Source of the DNA: Planctomycetota bacterium
GTDB lineage: Bacteria; Planctomycetota; UBA1135; UBA2386
NCBI GenBank assembly: GCA_016713175.1
Contig: JADJPQ010000009.1
Coordinates: 354,628 to 418,627 of the forward strand
Reading direction: 5' to 3'
DNA: 64,000 nt
This document shows positions 26,303-36,671 of the stretch, piece by piece. Numbering within the stretch: the first letter of the stretch is position 1; each line of letters starts with the position of its first letter. Below the pieces are notes generated by a model, which worked only from the letters and a program-made list of their open reading frames with translations, had not been told where the DNA came from and ran no database searches. Both the position numbers and the translations under genes were made by a program.

Positions 26303-26317
26303 GTAACAGTAAGTTAC
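26303..26317. promoter_or_regulatory. AT-rich palindrome upstream of the HEAT-repeat gene
   Basis: GTAAC-AGTAA-GTTAC, 5-bp arms with a 5-bp centre, inside a conspicuous AT-rich patch (about 26299-26338) in an otherwise GC-rich region. It lies 23 bp before the GTG start of the minus-strand HEAT gene. It could be the -10 region or an operator of that promoter. The arms are short, so chance is possible. The rest of the space to 26481 shows no gene. Confidence 0.35.
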
Positions 26318-26481
26318 TTATGGAAAACAGTTTACATCACCATCGACGGGGCGTGCCTCGCCTTGGCAGGAGTGCTCGGCTGTGCTCTGGGGACGAAAGA
26401 TGCGCGGTTGGCCGAGGCGCCAGGACACCTGGCCCGCGTCGAAGTCCCTGCGGTGTTCGCGCGACACGCGCAATCGGTTCG

Positions 26482-27687
26482 TCAGGCCGACTTGTCAGCT
26501 TTTCGCGGCGGCCTTGGGTAGCCGATGTGGCGATCGCCGATGCGACCTTCCTTGGCATACGCTTTGGCGAGTTCGTGGAACTGCCGATCCAGCAGGCGCA
26601 GGATCGTGTAGCCGGGGCCGGTCCAGTTCGGCGCGCTGTTGCTGCGGATCGTTGCCGCCACCGTGTAGTCGCCGGGTTGCGTGACCACCGTGTGCCACCA
26701 GTAGTTCGGCACCCGCAGCATGTCGCCCGGCATCATCACCACGCGCACCTTCGGCATGCCGAGGTAACCGGCGAAGCCGCGCTGTTGCTGCACGTCGTCG
26801 GACTCGCGGATGTCGATGTTGCAGCCGTGGTAGTTGGTCGTCGTCTTGACGCGCGGTCGCAGTGCCGCGGTGTAGTACGGATGCGCCAGCGTCCAGGTCT
26901 TGGTGCCACGCGCGAGCACGAAGAAGTTGTCGCCGGGTTCGCTGTGCCACAGCGTGAACGCGTTCTGCGGCTGCAACAGCAGTTGGGCGCCGACGATCTT
27001 GCCGACCATCAGCCGCGAACGCAGCCAGTGGCGCTGATTGCGATCCCAGCCGCTGACCCGTTCCCAGTACGGCAGGTCGAGGTCCTGGCGCAGTCGGCCG
27101 CCGTCGTGGTGCATCACGTCTTCGGCGGTGGTGATCCGCATGTTCTTGCCGGCGCGGATGCCGGCGGTCACTTCGGCGAGCGTGCCGGTGCGGAAGCGGT
27201 AGTAGTGGTGCGACTTGGTCGGTGTGGAGGTGTCGGTCGAGGGGCGATCGGCGGCTTCGTTGATCGGCACGGCGCAGTCGCCGGCGAGCCGTTCGAGGTA
27301 GTCGAGCGACCACTCGTGCATCGGCAGCACCTGCGCGCCGCCGCGGATCACGAACGGGATGTTCGCCGCCATCAACTGGTGCAGATCGTCAAGGTCGAGT
27401 TCGCCGTGCTGGAACGACGGGACGTCGACCGGCGGTGTTGCCGGGGCGGCGGCCAGGCGGCGGTTGATCCGTTCGAGGCTTTGGTCGTAGTGGCGCTTCC
27501 AGAAACCATCCTGGTAGACGGCATCGTGGGTCTCCGAGTGCAGCATCACGCCGCGGCGCGCGAGGCCCAGGTACGCGGTCCAGTAGAGCAAACGGCGCAG
27601 GAACGGGATCCGGACGGCGAGCGCGGCGCGCCGGAACTGTCGGACCAGTGCGCGGATCCGACGGGCGCTCTCGGGTCGTTGGGCCAT
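26482..27687 (-). CDS. Cupin/JmjC-like Fe(II)/2-oxoglutarate-dependent oxygenase
   Basis: 401 residues from the ATG at 27685-27687. The core matches the cupin_8/JmjC fold: NIPFVIRGGAQVLPMHEWSL at the N-terminal side, a metal-binding HxE in FTLWHSEPGDNFFVLARGTK, and the distal histidine in MPGDMLRVPNYWWHTVVTQP. The motif is H-x-E rather than the commoner H-x-D. Such enzymes hydroxylate protein side chains (FIH/JMJD type) or small molecules. The target is unknown. The N-terminus is basic (RRIRALVRQFRRAALAVR). It starts 25 bp after the WD40-like gene and is probably co-transcribed with it. Confidence 0.8.
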   Translation of the reverse strand: MAQRPESARRIRALVRQFRRAALAVRIPFLRRLLYWTAYLGLARRGVMLHSETHDAVYQDGFWKRHYDQSLERINRRLAAAPATPPVDVPSFQHGELDLDDLHQLMAANIPFVIRGGAQVLPMHEWSLDYLERLAGDCAVPINEAADRPSTDTSTPTKSHHYYRFRTGTLAEVTAGIRAGKNMRITTAEDVMHHDGGRLRQDLDLPYWERVSGWDRNQRHWLRSRLMVGKIVGAQLLLQPQNAFTLWHSEPGDNFFVLARGTKTWTLAHPYYTAALRPRVKTTTNYHGCNIDIRESDDVQQQRGFAGYLGMPKVRVVMMPGDMLRVPNYWWHTVVTQPGDYTVAATIRSNSAPNWTGPGYTILRLLDRQFHELAKAYAKEGRIGDRHIGYPRPPRKADKSA

Positions 27688-27712
27688 GCGGGTCGGTGAT
27701 GGTAACCGCGGG

Positions 27713-29524
27713 TCAGCGCGGTGTGGGCGCCGGCAGCTCGACGCGGAACAAGCGCAGGCGGTCGCTGGTGCCGGCCAGCAGCAGGCGACGTTCAAGATGC
27801 CAGTGCAGGGTACGTGCCCACGAACCGAGTTCGGCTTCGGCGACGATCGCACCGTTCGGCAGGGCGAGGATCTGCAGGCGGCCGTCGTGCGTGCTGCCGA
27901 GCAGATGGCGTTCGTCGAGCCACAGCAGGCAATGCCAGGAGCCGGCGATGTCGCCGACTTCGCCGAGGTCGGGGGCGTGCAGCAGCGTGATGCCGGTACC
28001 GGTCAACAGCGCGACGGTCGTGCCGTCGGGTGCAGTGGCGAGCTGGTCCGGTGCCACCTCGAGGCGCCGTTCGGCGAGGCGGTGGCCGCCGGGGGCGAAC
28101 GCCATCACCTTCCCGCGACCAGGGGCGCCGACGATCGAACTGCGCAGCGCCTCGCGGGCGATCGCATGGCCGGCGGCAAGCACGGTCTGGTTGACCAGCA
28201 GCCGGTCGAGTCGCCACGACCGGTCGGGTTCGTCGAGGTTCAGCAACTGATCGGCATGTCCGAACCAGCGTTGATCCGTGGTCAGGAACGTCGGGCTGAG
28301 GTCGTCGTTCTCGGTACGCCAGGCCACATTCAAGGCGACCTCGCGCACGAGCCGGGCTGCGGCGGGGCGGCCGGCGACGCGATCGATCGCCAGGTATTGC
28401 AGCTTCGTCGGTCCACCTGGCGGCAACAGCAAGGCGAACTCGACGCCGACATGGTTGTCGAGCAGTTCCGCATCGGAGGGCAGTCCATCGACCGGGATCG
28501 GCAAACAGGAGGCGGTGTCGAAGACCTGCAGGGTCTTGCTGCGCAACATCACCAGACGGCCGTCGCCAGCCAGCGCCGCACCTCGAGGGGCTTCGCGGTG
28601 GGCGCCGGCCAACGTGCGCAACAGCTCGTCGGCGCGGCGCAACTCGATCGTCCCGGCGCGGGCCATTGCCCACTGACGTTGGTCTTGGTGCAAGGCGATC
28701 GGACCACCGCCTGTCTGGCGCCAGACTTCCTGGCCAGCGCGCAGACCGACGATGTCCTCATCGGTCCGGACCATCACCTCGGTGCCGGTGGGATCGGCGA
28801 CCATCTGGTAGGCAAACTTGCCGAGCGTGCGCGGGTTCTGATCGAGTCCGGACAAGGAACCGCGGAAGCCGAGGCGCAACAGGCGGCCGTCGGCCAGCCA
28901 GGCGAGATCGTGGACCCAGTCGGACTGCTGGTGGCGCTCGACCACAGCTCCGCTCGCGACGTCGAACACGGTCGTCGCGCCGCTGCGCTTGCCGATGGCG
29001 AGCAGCCGGTTGTCCGGCGAGAACGCCACCACATCGGCAGCCGTGTCGTCTGCCAACGCGAACGTTCGTTGGTCGTCGAGAGCGTCGGCGCGGGCGAGCA
29101 CGGCCGTGTGGTTGTCGGCAATCCAGGCCAGGTGCACGCCATCGCGGCTCCAGTCCAGGGCCGTCGGCATTGCGAGCGGCACCTGCGCCAGTTCGATGCC
29201 CGCCGCAAGATCCCACAGCGTCAGCGTCCGGCCGCCGACCGCCAGGCGTCGACCTTCGGGCGAGAAGCGCAGGGCGCCGATCCAGTGATCCGATGCCTCG
29301 AACCGACCGCGAAGTTCGCCAGTGGCGACGTCCAGCACCACCACGTCACCGCGGTCGCCGCCGGATGCCAGCAGCGAACCGTCGGGCGAGAACCGCAACG
29401 AATGGCTGTCGCCGTGGCTCGAGAACAGATCGCGTTCGTGCACGAACCGCGGTCGATCGCCAGGCGCCGGGTCTTGAGCGCAAACGCATGGCAGCCAGAG
29501 CCACGTCACCAGGGAGAGTCGCAT
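27713..29524 (-). CDS. Exported WD40-like beta-propeller protein
   Basis: 603 residues from the ATG at 29522-29524, which opens a short signal peptide (MRLSLVTWLWLPCVCAQ). WD40-like blades are clearest in the first half: SLRFSPDGSLLASGGDRGDV, ALRFSPEGRRLAVGGRTLTL, AFSPDNRLLAIGKRSGATTV. Later ones are more divergent (ATAPDGTTVALLTGTGITLL). The length allows two propellers. No catalytic domain is visible. Co-transcription with the cupin oxygenase suggests related roles, which the sequence does not reveal. Confidence 0.8.
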   Translation of the reverse strand: MRLSLVTWLWLPCVCAQDPAPGDRPRFVHERDLFSSHGDSHSLRFSPDGSLLASGGDRGDVVVLDVATGELRGRFEASDHWIGALRFSPEGRRLAVGGRTLTLWDLAAGIELAQVPLAMPTALDWSRDGVHLAWIADNHTAVLARADALDDQRTFALADDTAADVVAFSPDNRLLAIGKRSGATTVFDVASGAVVERHQQSDWVHDLAWLADGRLLRLGFRGSLSGLDQNPRTLGKFAYQMVADPTGTEVMVRTDEDIVGLRAGQEVWRQTGGGPIALHQDQRQWAMARAGTIELRRADELLRTLAGAHREAPRGAALAGDGRLVMLRSKTLQVFDTASCLPIPVDGLPSDAELLDNHVGVEFALLLPPGGPTKLQYLAIDRVAGRPAAARLVREVALNVAWRTENDDLSPTFLTTDQRWFGHADQLLNLDEPDRSWRLDRLLVNQTVLAAGHAIAREALRSSIVGAPGRGKVMAFAPGGHRLAERRLEVAPDQLATAPDGTTVALLTGTGITLLHAPDLGEVGDIAGSWHCLLWLDERHLLGSTHDGRLQILALPNGAIVAEAELGSWARTLHWHLERRLLLAGTSDRLRLFRVELPAPTPR

Positions 29525-29671
29525 CGGACGGCATTGTGGCCGACCGCCGCGCGATCCGCCGCGCAGTCCGTCGACGGTTCGAACTGGCACCTCGCGCACC
29601 GGTCACCAGACCGGGCATCTCACCGCAGCGCATCCTCGAGTTCGCACCGGAACCGTCGTTCGGAGAAAGCG

Positions 29672-29755
29672 ATGCGCACTTTGCTGTCGCGTGTGCTCGT
29701 GGCGCTGTCGGCGGCGATCGATCGGCTGCAAGGCCGGGACGAAGAAGTGTGGTGA
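29672..29755 (+). CDS. Possible 27-residue peptide
   Basis: A very short frame with a good ribosome site (GGAG at 29662-29665, 6 nt from the ATG). The peptide MRTLLSRVLVALSAAIDRLQ continues with seven residues ending in a charged tail (GRDEEVW); it could form an amphipathic membrane-active helix. It sits alone in the 295-bp space between two minus-strand genes (29525-29819), which otherwise holds nothing I recognise. It may be a chance frame. Confidence 0.25.
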   Translation: MRTLLSRVLVALSAAIDRLQGRDEEVW

Positions 29756-29819
29756 CGTCGCGGTTGGAACCCGTTGCACCAGACTGCGCGCGCCCGACGA
29801 CGAGAAGCCGTCGGGATGC

Positions 29820-32189
29820 TCAGGCCTTCCGCTTCGGCTTCTTGCGCTTGCGCGGCCCGAGGCCGGTCATGTCCTGCACCGGCTCGGGCTGCTTCTGCGC
29901 CAGTTCCAGGAAGGTCTGCTGGCTGCGCACCGCCGGGTCGGCCGGCGCCCGGACAATGCGTTCGCTGCTGCCGTCCGGCAGCACCTTGCGCGCCTTGACA
30001 TTGTCGGCCAGCGCCATGCCGAGGATCTCGTCGACCACGCGCTTCTTCAGTTCGGGATCGAGCACCGGCGCCGCCGCTTCGACGCGGCGATCGAGGTTCC
30101 TGACCATCATGTCGGCCGAGGAGATGTACACCTGCGGATTGCCGGCGTTCTCGAACCAGTAGATGCGCGAGTGCTCCAGGAAGCGATCGATGATCGCCTT
30201 GACGGTGATGTTGTCGCTGAGCCCGGGCACGCCCGGTCGCAGGCAGCAGATGCCGCGGACGCACAACTGCACCTTCACGCCGGCACGTGACGCCTCGTAC
30301 AGCGCCATGATCACCTGCGGGTCGGCCAGGTTGTTCAGCTTGGCGCGGATGCCGGTGGGCTTGCCGGCCCGGGCGTTGTCGGTCTCGCGCTGGATCAGCG
30401 CCAGCATGCGATCCCGCATGTGGAACGGTGCCATCAGCAAATGCGTCTTCGCCGGCACGCGGGCGTAGCCGGTGATCATGTTGAACATCTCGGCGACTTC
30501 CTCGCCGAGGTCGGGTCGCGCGGTCAACAGGCCGAGATCGGTGTAGAGCCGCGCCGTCGTCGGGTTGTAGTTGCCGGTGCCGATGTGGCAGTAGCGCTTG
30601 ATGCCGTCGTCTTCGCGGCGGACCACCAGCGTGGTCTTGGCGTGGGTCTTCAGGCCGACGATGCCGTAGACGACGTGCACGCCCGCCTGCTCCATGCGCC
30701 GCGCCCACTGGATGTTGGCTTCTTCATCGAAGCGCGCCTTCAGTTCGACCACCGCGGTGACCTGCTTGCGCTGGTGCGCCGCCTCGATCAGCGCGTCGAC
30801 CATCGAGCTCTTGGCGCCGGCGCGGTAGATCGTCTGCTTGATCGCCAGCACCCGTGGATCGCGCGCCGACAAGCGCAGGAAGTCCTCGACCGTCGAGAAC
30901 GACTCGTACGGATGATGCAGCAGCACGTCGCCATCGCGCAGGTCCGAGAACATCTCGTCGGCGTTGGCCCAGCCGATCACCTTGCGCGGCACGAACGGTG
31001 GATCCTTCAGATCGGGCTGATCGACGAGCTGGTACAGCTCGAGCAACCGGGCAAGGTTGACCGGACCATCGCAGAAGTAGACGTCGTCCTGATCGAGCGC
31101 GAACGCCTTGATGAAGCGTTCGATGATGTCGGGATGGGCGGCGGCATCGATCTCGAGGCGCACCGGCTCGCCGCGGCGTCGCTTGATCAGTTCCTTCTCG
31201 ATCGACGACAGCAGGTCGGTGGCGGTCAATTCGTCGACTTCGAGGTTGCTGTCGCGGGTGACCCGGAAGCTGCAGGAATGCAGCAGTTCGTGGCCGGGGA
31301 ACAGCACGCCGAGGTGCTCCTGCACGATGTCGGCGGTGAACACGTAGATCTTCTTGCCGTCCTGGTCCGGCAGCCGGATCACGCGCGGCAGCACGCGCGG
31401 CACCTGCACGACCGCCATCCGATGGGTGCGGCGCGCCTGCCGCGGATCGAGCAGCAGCACCGCCAGGTTCAGCGACTTGTTCAGCAGCACCGGGAACGGG
31501 TGTGCCGGATCGACCGCCAGCGGCGTCAGGATCGGGTGGACCTCCTTGTGGAAGTACGCATCGAGCCACTGCCGCTGCGTGGCGGACAAGCTGCGCACGG
31601 TCCGGCACTCGATGCCGGCCCTGGCCAGCGCCGGCAGCAGCAGTTCCTTCCAGGTCCGGTGCATGTCGGCGTTGAACAGGCGCGCCGCTGCCCGCACCCG
31701 CTCGAGTTCTTCGACCGGCTTGATGCCGTCGGGGTTCTCACCCTGCAGGTTGGCTTCGACCAGTTCCATGACCCCGGCGACACGGATCTCGAAGAACTCG
31801 TCGAGGTTGCTGCTGGCGATGGCCAGGAACTTGACCCGTTCCAGCAGCGGCACGCTCTCGTCCTGGGCCTCCTCGAGCACGCGGCGGTTGAACGCCAGCC
31901 ACGACATCTCGCGATTGACGAACAGGGCGGTCTTGTCGAGCGCCGTCAGCGGTGGCTGGGGCGGAGCGCCGGCGGCTTCCCCGGCCGTCGCGGCGGCCGT
32001 GCCGGCGGTCGGTGCCGTCGTGGTCGCCGCCACCGGTACGGCCGTCGCCTCGCCTGCCGCGGCGGCCGCGACCGGCGCCGGAACGGCCGTCGGGGCCGCG
32101 GCGGGCGCCGTGCCGTCGGGCAGTCGCGACAGGCGCCCGACGTCCTCGGGCAAGGCGCGGCGGATCGACAGTTCGTGCAGTTCGTTCAT
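29820..32189 (-). CDS. ppk1: Polyphosphate kinase 1
   Basis: 789 residues. PPK1 makes polyphosphate from ATP through a phosphohistidine. All main blocks are present: LFVNREMSWLAFNRRVLEEA, ASSNLDEFFEIRVAGVMELV, DVLLHHPYESFSTVEDFLRL, AIKQTIYRAGAKSSMVDAL, the active-site histidine in VGLKTHAKTTLVVRREDD, and the second histidine region FLEHSRIYWFENAGNPQVYI. An unusual N-terminal extension of about 80 residues, very rich in Ala, Pro and Thr, precedes the catalytic core. The C-terminus ends in a strongly basic tail (GLGPRKRKKPKRKA). It is divergent from pilT, sharing a 178-bp upstream region. Confidence 0.96.
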   Translation of the reverse strand: MNELHELSIRRALPEDVGRLSRLPDGTAPAAAPTAVPAPVAAAAAGEATAVPVAATTTAPTAGTAAATAGEAAGAPPQPPLTALDKTALFVNREMSWLAFNRRVLEEAQDESVPLLERVKFLAIASSNLDEFFEIRVAGVMELVEANLQGENPDGIKPVEELERVRAAARLFNADMHRTWKELLLPALARAGIECRTVRSLSATQRQWLDAYFHKEVHPILTPLAVDPAHPFPVLLNKSLNLAVLLLDPRQARRTHRMAVVQVPRVLPRVIRLPDQDGKKIYVFTADIVQEHLGVLFPGHELLHSCSFRVTRDSNLEVDELTATDLLSSIEKELIKRRRGEPVRLEIDAAAHPDIIERFIKAFALDQDDVYFCDGPVNLARLLELYQLVDQPDLKDPPFVPRKVIGWANADEMFSDLRDGDVLLHHPYESFSTVEDFLRLSARDPRVLAIKQTIYRAGAKSSMVDALIEAAHQRKQVTAVVELKARFDEEANIQWARRMEQAGVHVVYGIVGLKTHAKTTLVVRREDDGIKRYCHIGTGNYNPTTARLYTDLGLLTARPDLGEEVAEMFNMITGYARVPAKTHLLMAPFHMRDRMLALIQRETDNARAGKPTGIRAKLNNLADPQVIMALYEASRAGVKVQLCVRGICCLRPGVPGLSDNITVKAIIDRFLEHSRIYWFENAGNPQVYISSADMMVRNLDRRVEAAAPVLDPELKKRVVDEILGMALADNVKARKVLPDGSSERIVRAPADPAVRSQQTFLELAQKQPEPVQDMTGLGPRKRKKPKRKA

Positions 32190-32367
32190 GGTGCCCTCAG
32201 GCTCGCGGGCGTGGATTCGACCGATGGCCCAGCTCGGGAACCAGCGAACCCAACGCCCTTCATCGTCTCTTCATGGGGCCAACCGCGCATGTCGAGGTCA
32301 AGATCGTCCCAAGGGGTTTCCGATCATTGGTTTGGATCGGGTCCGGTCATTTTCGGAGGAGAGTCAA

Positions 32368-33573
<1,206 letters not shown>

Positions 33574-33615
33574 GCTTCCCGGACGTTCGGGATTCTTGCC
33601 GGCCGGCGGTCCAGA

Positions 33616-34080
33616 ATGCCGGCCATGGCAGCGGGCAACGCGGTCCTGATCCTGCGGCGGCGACGGCGCTTGTTGGCGCTGGCCCTGGTGCTGCTCGGCG
33701 GTCATCTGGCCCTGGGCATCGCCCGGCTGCCGGCGCGCGTGTTCGCGCGGCGGACCGCGGACATCGAGCGCTATCGCAGCGAAGGCGCCGCGAAGTTCCT
33801 GCTCGGCAACGCCAGGCTGCGCGGTGGCGCGGAGATCGAGTGGCTGCAGGCGAACGTGCAACCCGGCGACTGCGTGCTGTGGCGCGGTGAAGCCCAGGGC
33901 GCGATGGAGTTCGTGCCGGCGCTGCTGGCACCGGCGCTGGTGGTTGGCGAACACGCGGTCGCGTCCGGTGGGCGTTCCTATCGCGGCCGGCCGTTGGCGC
34001 GTGGCACGTTGCCCGATGGCCGCGAAGGGACCATCGTCGTCGAAGGGCATCGGGATCACCTGGTGCTGCACGTCCGATGA
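33616..34080 (+). CDS. Single-pass membrane protein, unrecognised
   Basis: 154 residues (start at 33616 or at 33625, the next ATG). An Arg-rich start (LILRRRRRLLALALVLLGGH) leads into one membrane helix, then a mixed domain of about 110 residues (AAKFLLGNARLRGGAEIEWL, PGDCVLWRGEAQG, REGTIVVEGHRDHLVLHV) that I cannot assign. It overlaps the polytopic membrane protein gene by ATGA, so the two are translationally coupled and probably work together in the surface-glycan cluster. Confidence 0.6.
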   Translation: MPAMAAGNAVLILRRRRRLLALALVLLGGHLALGIARLPARVFARRTADIERYRSEGAAKFLLGNARLRGGAEIEWLQANVQPGDCVLWRGEAQGAMEFVPALLAPALVVGEHAVASGGRSYRGRPLARGTLPDGREGTIVVEGHRDHLVLHVR

Positions 34081-35450
34081 ACGGCGCCGCCCTCGTCGAT
34101 CGGTTGGCCCGTGGCAGCTGCGTGGGTCTTGCCAGCTGGTGGCTCGTCGCCGCTCTCGTCGGCGGACCACTGCCGTGGGCGCTGCCCGGCTGCGTGCTCG
34201 TGGCTTCGGCGTTGCTGCCCGGTTCCCTGGTACCAGCAGCGCGGGTGCCGCGGTGGTCGATCGCAGCCTGCCTGGCGGTGCTGGTTGCGGTGCTCGTTGC
34301 CATCGGGTGGGGCAGCCTCGCGACGCCTTCACGCCACTGGGACGGCGCCGCCGCATGGGACCCCAAGGCCGCGTTCTTGATCGCCGACGAAGCGACGCGA
34401 TCGCTCTGGTTCCAGGATCCCAACGTATTCGCACACAGCCCCGACTATCCGTTGTTGCAGCCGATGCTGATGGCGGCGTTGCATGGTTGCTGCGGGCAGG
34501 GGCGTCTGCTGTTCCCGCTGCTGCTGGCGCTCGCCGGCGCCACGTTGTTCGCGGCATTGCGCCGGCAGGGGTCCGCGTGGATTGCGTGGACCGCGACGGT
34601 CGCGATGACGACGACACCGACGCTGGTGTCGACCACCAGCGGCGCCGCCGACTCGGGCTATGCCGAATTGCTGGCGGCGACCTGCCTGCTGGTCCTCGCG
34701 GTCGGCATGCTGCTCGACGATGCGTCGCTGCTCGCCGCAGGCATCGTGCTGACCATCGGCGCCAAGCCAGAAGGCACCCTGTGGTCGCTGTTGCCGGTCG
34801 GCGTCGCCTTCCTGCGCGCGGATCGGCGCCAGTTGCTGGTCGGTGCCGCCGCCTGCGTCGTGGGCCACCTGTTGCTGTGGTGGTTGCGCGGCGTGTTGTT
34901 GCCGACGAACGGCTGGTCGTTGTTGCTCCCGATCGGCGTCGGCGTCGTGGGCGTCGTGCTGCTCGATCTGCTGCTGCGGCGCGCGGACGTTGGTAGGCGC
35001 GGCCGACTCGCGGCACTGTTGCTGCCGGTGCTCGCGCTGGGCGCAGTCGCCTTCACCTTGGGCCGTGGACTCGGTGGTGGCGTGCTGGCGCAGCATCTCC
35101 AGGACGTCACTCGCCTGGCGGATCGGTGGACCAGCCTGCCGCAGATCGTCGTCGGCATGTTCGAGCACGGCATCATTCGCCTGCACTTTGGCGCGACGTT
35201 CCTCCTGCCCCTGGTGCTGCTGAGGCCGCGACCATCCGTGCCGACGCCCGCGCGCGGGGTCGCGCTGTTGCTGCTTTTCGGTCTGGCCGCGATTCCCTTG
35301 CCGTTCCTGCTGGCGCCCGAAGACGACATCGACCACCACGTCAAGTCGAGCATGCCACGACTGCTGCTGCAGTGGATCGGCGTCACCTGGTTGCTGACGG
35401 GTGTGCTGCTGCGCGAACGGCTCCGCGGCGCGAATGCCAAAGCAACCTGA
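34077..35450 (+). CDS. Polytopic membrane protein, possible GT-C glycosyltransferase
   Basis: 457 residues, about ten to twelve hydrophobic helices (for example PLLLALAGATLFAALRRQ, VVGVVLLDLLLRR). The first large loop holds SRHWDGAAAWDPKAAFLIAD and HSPDYPLLQPMLMAALHG, whose Asp residues and position recall the extracytoplasmic loop of GT-C (PMT/ArnT-like) glycosyltransferases that use lipid-linked sugars. No defined family signature is certain. It is coupled to the gene before it and lies 83 bp before the UDP-GlcNAc epimerase, supporting a glycan role. Confidence 0.6.
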   Translation: MNGAALVDRLARGSCVGLASWWLVAALVGGPLPWALPGCVLVASALLPGSLVPAARVPRWSIAACLAVLVAVLVAIGWGSLATPSRHWDGAAAWDPKAAFLIADEATRSLWFQDPNVFAHSPDYPLLQPMLMAALHGCCGQGRLLFPLLLALAGATLFAALRRQGSAWIAWTATVAMTTTPTLVSTTSGAADSGYAELLAATCLLVLAVGMLLDDASLLAAGIVLTIGAKPEGTLWSLLPVGVAFLRADRRQLLVGAAACVVGHLLLWWLRGVLLPTNGWSLLLPIGVGVVGVVLLDLLLRRADVGRRGRLAALLLPVLALGAVAFTLGRGLGGGVLAQHLQDVTRLADRWTSLPQIVVGMFEHGIIRLHFGATFLLPLVLLRPRPSVPTPARGVALLLLFGLAAIPLPFLLAPEDDIDHHVKSSMPRLLLQWIGVTWLLTGVLLRERLRGANAKAT

Positions 35451-35533
35451 ACGCGCCCGCCGCGCGGACTCGTCTTGACCGGTCCATTTCGCCATGATGG
35501 CGGCATGCTGCCGCGCTCGTCGGGTTGGACCGG

Positions 35534-36640
35534 ATGAACGGAACTCGCGTCCTCGTGGTCGTTGGCACCCGCCCGGAAGTCGTCAAGATGGCGCCGGTGG
35601 TGGCGGCGTTGCGCGCGGTCGGCGGCATCGACGTCCGTCTGCTCGCCACCGCGCAGCATCGTGGCCTGCTGGACCAGCAACTCGCGTTCTTCGGACTGGT
35701 GCCCGATCGCGATCTCGACGTGATGGTGCCCGAACAGACGTTGACCGGCCTGACCGCCAGCCTCTTGCTGGCGCTGGCGCCGGCGCTGCACGACGAACGG
35801 CCGGACCTGGTTGTGGTGCAGGGCGACACGACGACCGTGCTGGCGACGGCACTGGCCAGTCACCATGCGCGGCTGCCGATCGCGCACGTCGAAGCCGGAT
35901 TGCGCAGCGGCGACCGGAACGCGCCGTTCCCCGAAGAGAGCAACCGCACGTTGGTCAGCCATCTCGCCGCCGTGCACTTTGCTCCGACCGCGGGGGCGCG
36001 CGACAACCTGCTGCGCGAAGGGCTGGCGGCGGCATCGATCCACATCGTCGGCAACCCGGTGGTCGATGCGCTGCTGTGGACCAGGGATCGGGTCGATGCC
36101 GGACGGTTTGCACCTTCCGGCGGCCGGCGCCTGCTGCTGGTGACGGCGCATCGCCGCGAGAACCTCGGGGCGCCGTTCGCAGCGATCTGTGCGGCGGTCC
36201 GCGCCCTTGCCGATCGCGACGACGTCGAGGTGCTGTTCCCGGTGCATCCCAACCCGCGCGTCTACGGTCCGGCGCACCAGCTGCTGGGCACGCATCCGCG
36301 GATCCGACTGGTGGCGCCACTCGACTATCCCGACATGGTGGCCGCGATGCTGGCCAGCACGGTGATCCTGACCGATTCCGGCGGCGTGCAGGAGGAAGCG
36401 CCGTCGCTGCCGCGCCCGGTCGTCGTGCTGCGCGAACGCACGGAACGGCCCGAAGGCGTGGCCGCTGGCCGCGCCTTGCTCGTCGGCACCGATCGCGACC
36501 TCATCGTCGCCGCGGTGAGCCGGTTGCTCGACCAGCCGGCGGCCGTGGCGGCGATGACGCGCGGCAGCAACCCGTATGGCGATGGCCGCGCCGGTCCGCG
36601 GATCGCGGCGATCGTCCGGGATTTCCTGTCCGCGCGGTGA
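35534..36640 (+). CDS. wecB: UDP-N-acetylglucosamine 2-epimerase (non-hydrolysing)
   Basis: 368 residues, typical of WecB. Interconverts UDP-GlcNAc and UDP-ManNAc for surface polysaccharides. Motifs: VVVGTRPEVVKMAPVVAALR, VVQGDTTTVLATALASHHAR, IAHVEAGLRSGDRNAPFPEE, SNRTLVSHLAAVHFAPTAGA, TAHRRENLG, and TDSGGVQEEAPSLPRPVVVL with RERTERPEG. The catalytic Asp and Glu (GDTTT, VEAGLR and QEEA) are intact. The ATG at 35534 is used; a TTG at 35525 would add three residues. It sits in a run of probable glycan genes. Confidence 0.95.
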   Translation: MNGTRVLVVVGTRPEVVKMAPVVAALRAVGGIDVRLLATAQHRGLLDQQLAFFGLVPDRDLDVMVPEQTLTGLTASLLLALAPALHDERPDLVVVQGDTTTVLATALASHHARLPIAHVEAGLRSGDRNAPFPEESNRTLVSHLAAVHFAPTAGARDNLLREGLAAASIHIVGNPVVDALLWTRDRVDAGRFAPSGGRRLLLVTAHRRENLGAPFAAICAAVRALADRDDVEVLFPVHPNPRVYGPAHQLLGTHPRIRLVAPLDYPDMVAAMLASTVILTDSGGVQEEAPSLPRPVVVLRERTERPEGVAAGRALLVGTDRDLIVAAVSRLLDQPAAVAAMTRGSNPYGDGRAGPRIAAIVRDFLSAR

Positions 36641-36671
36641 ACGACGGCTCCGTATGGTGCGCGCCCCGTCG

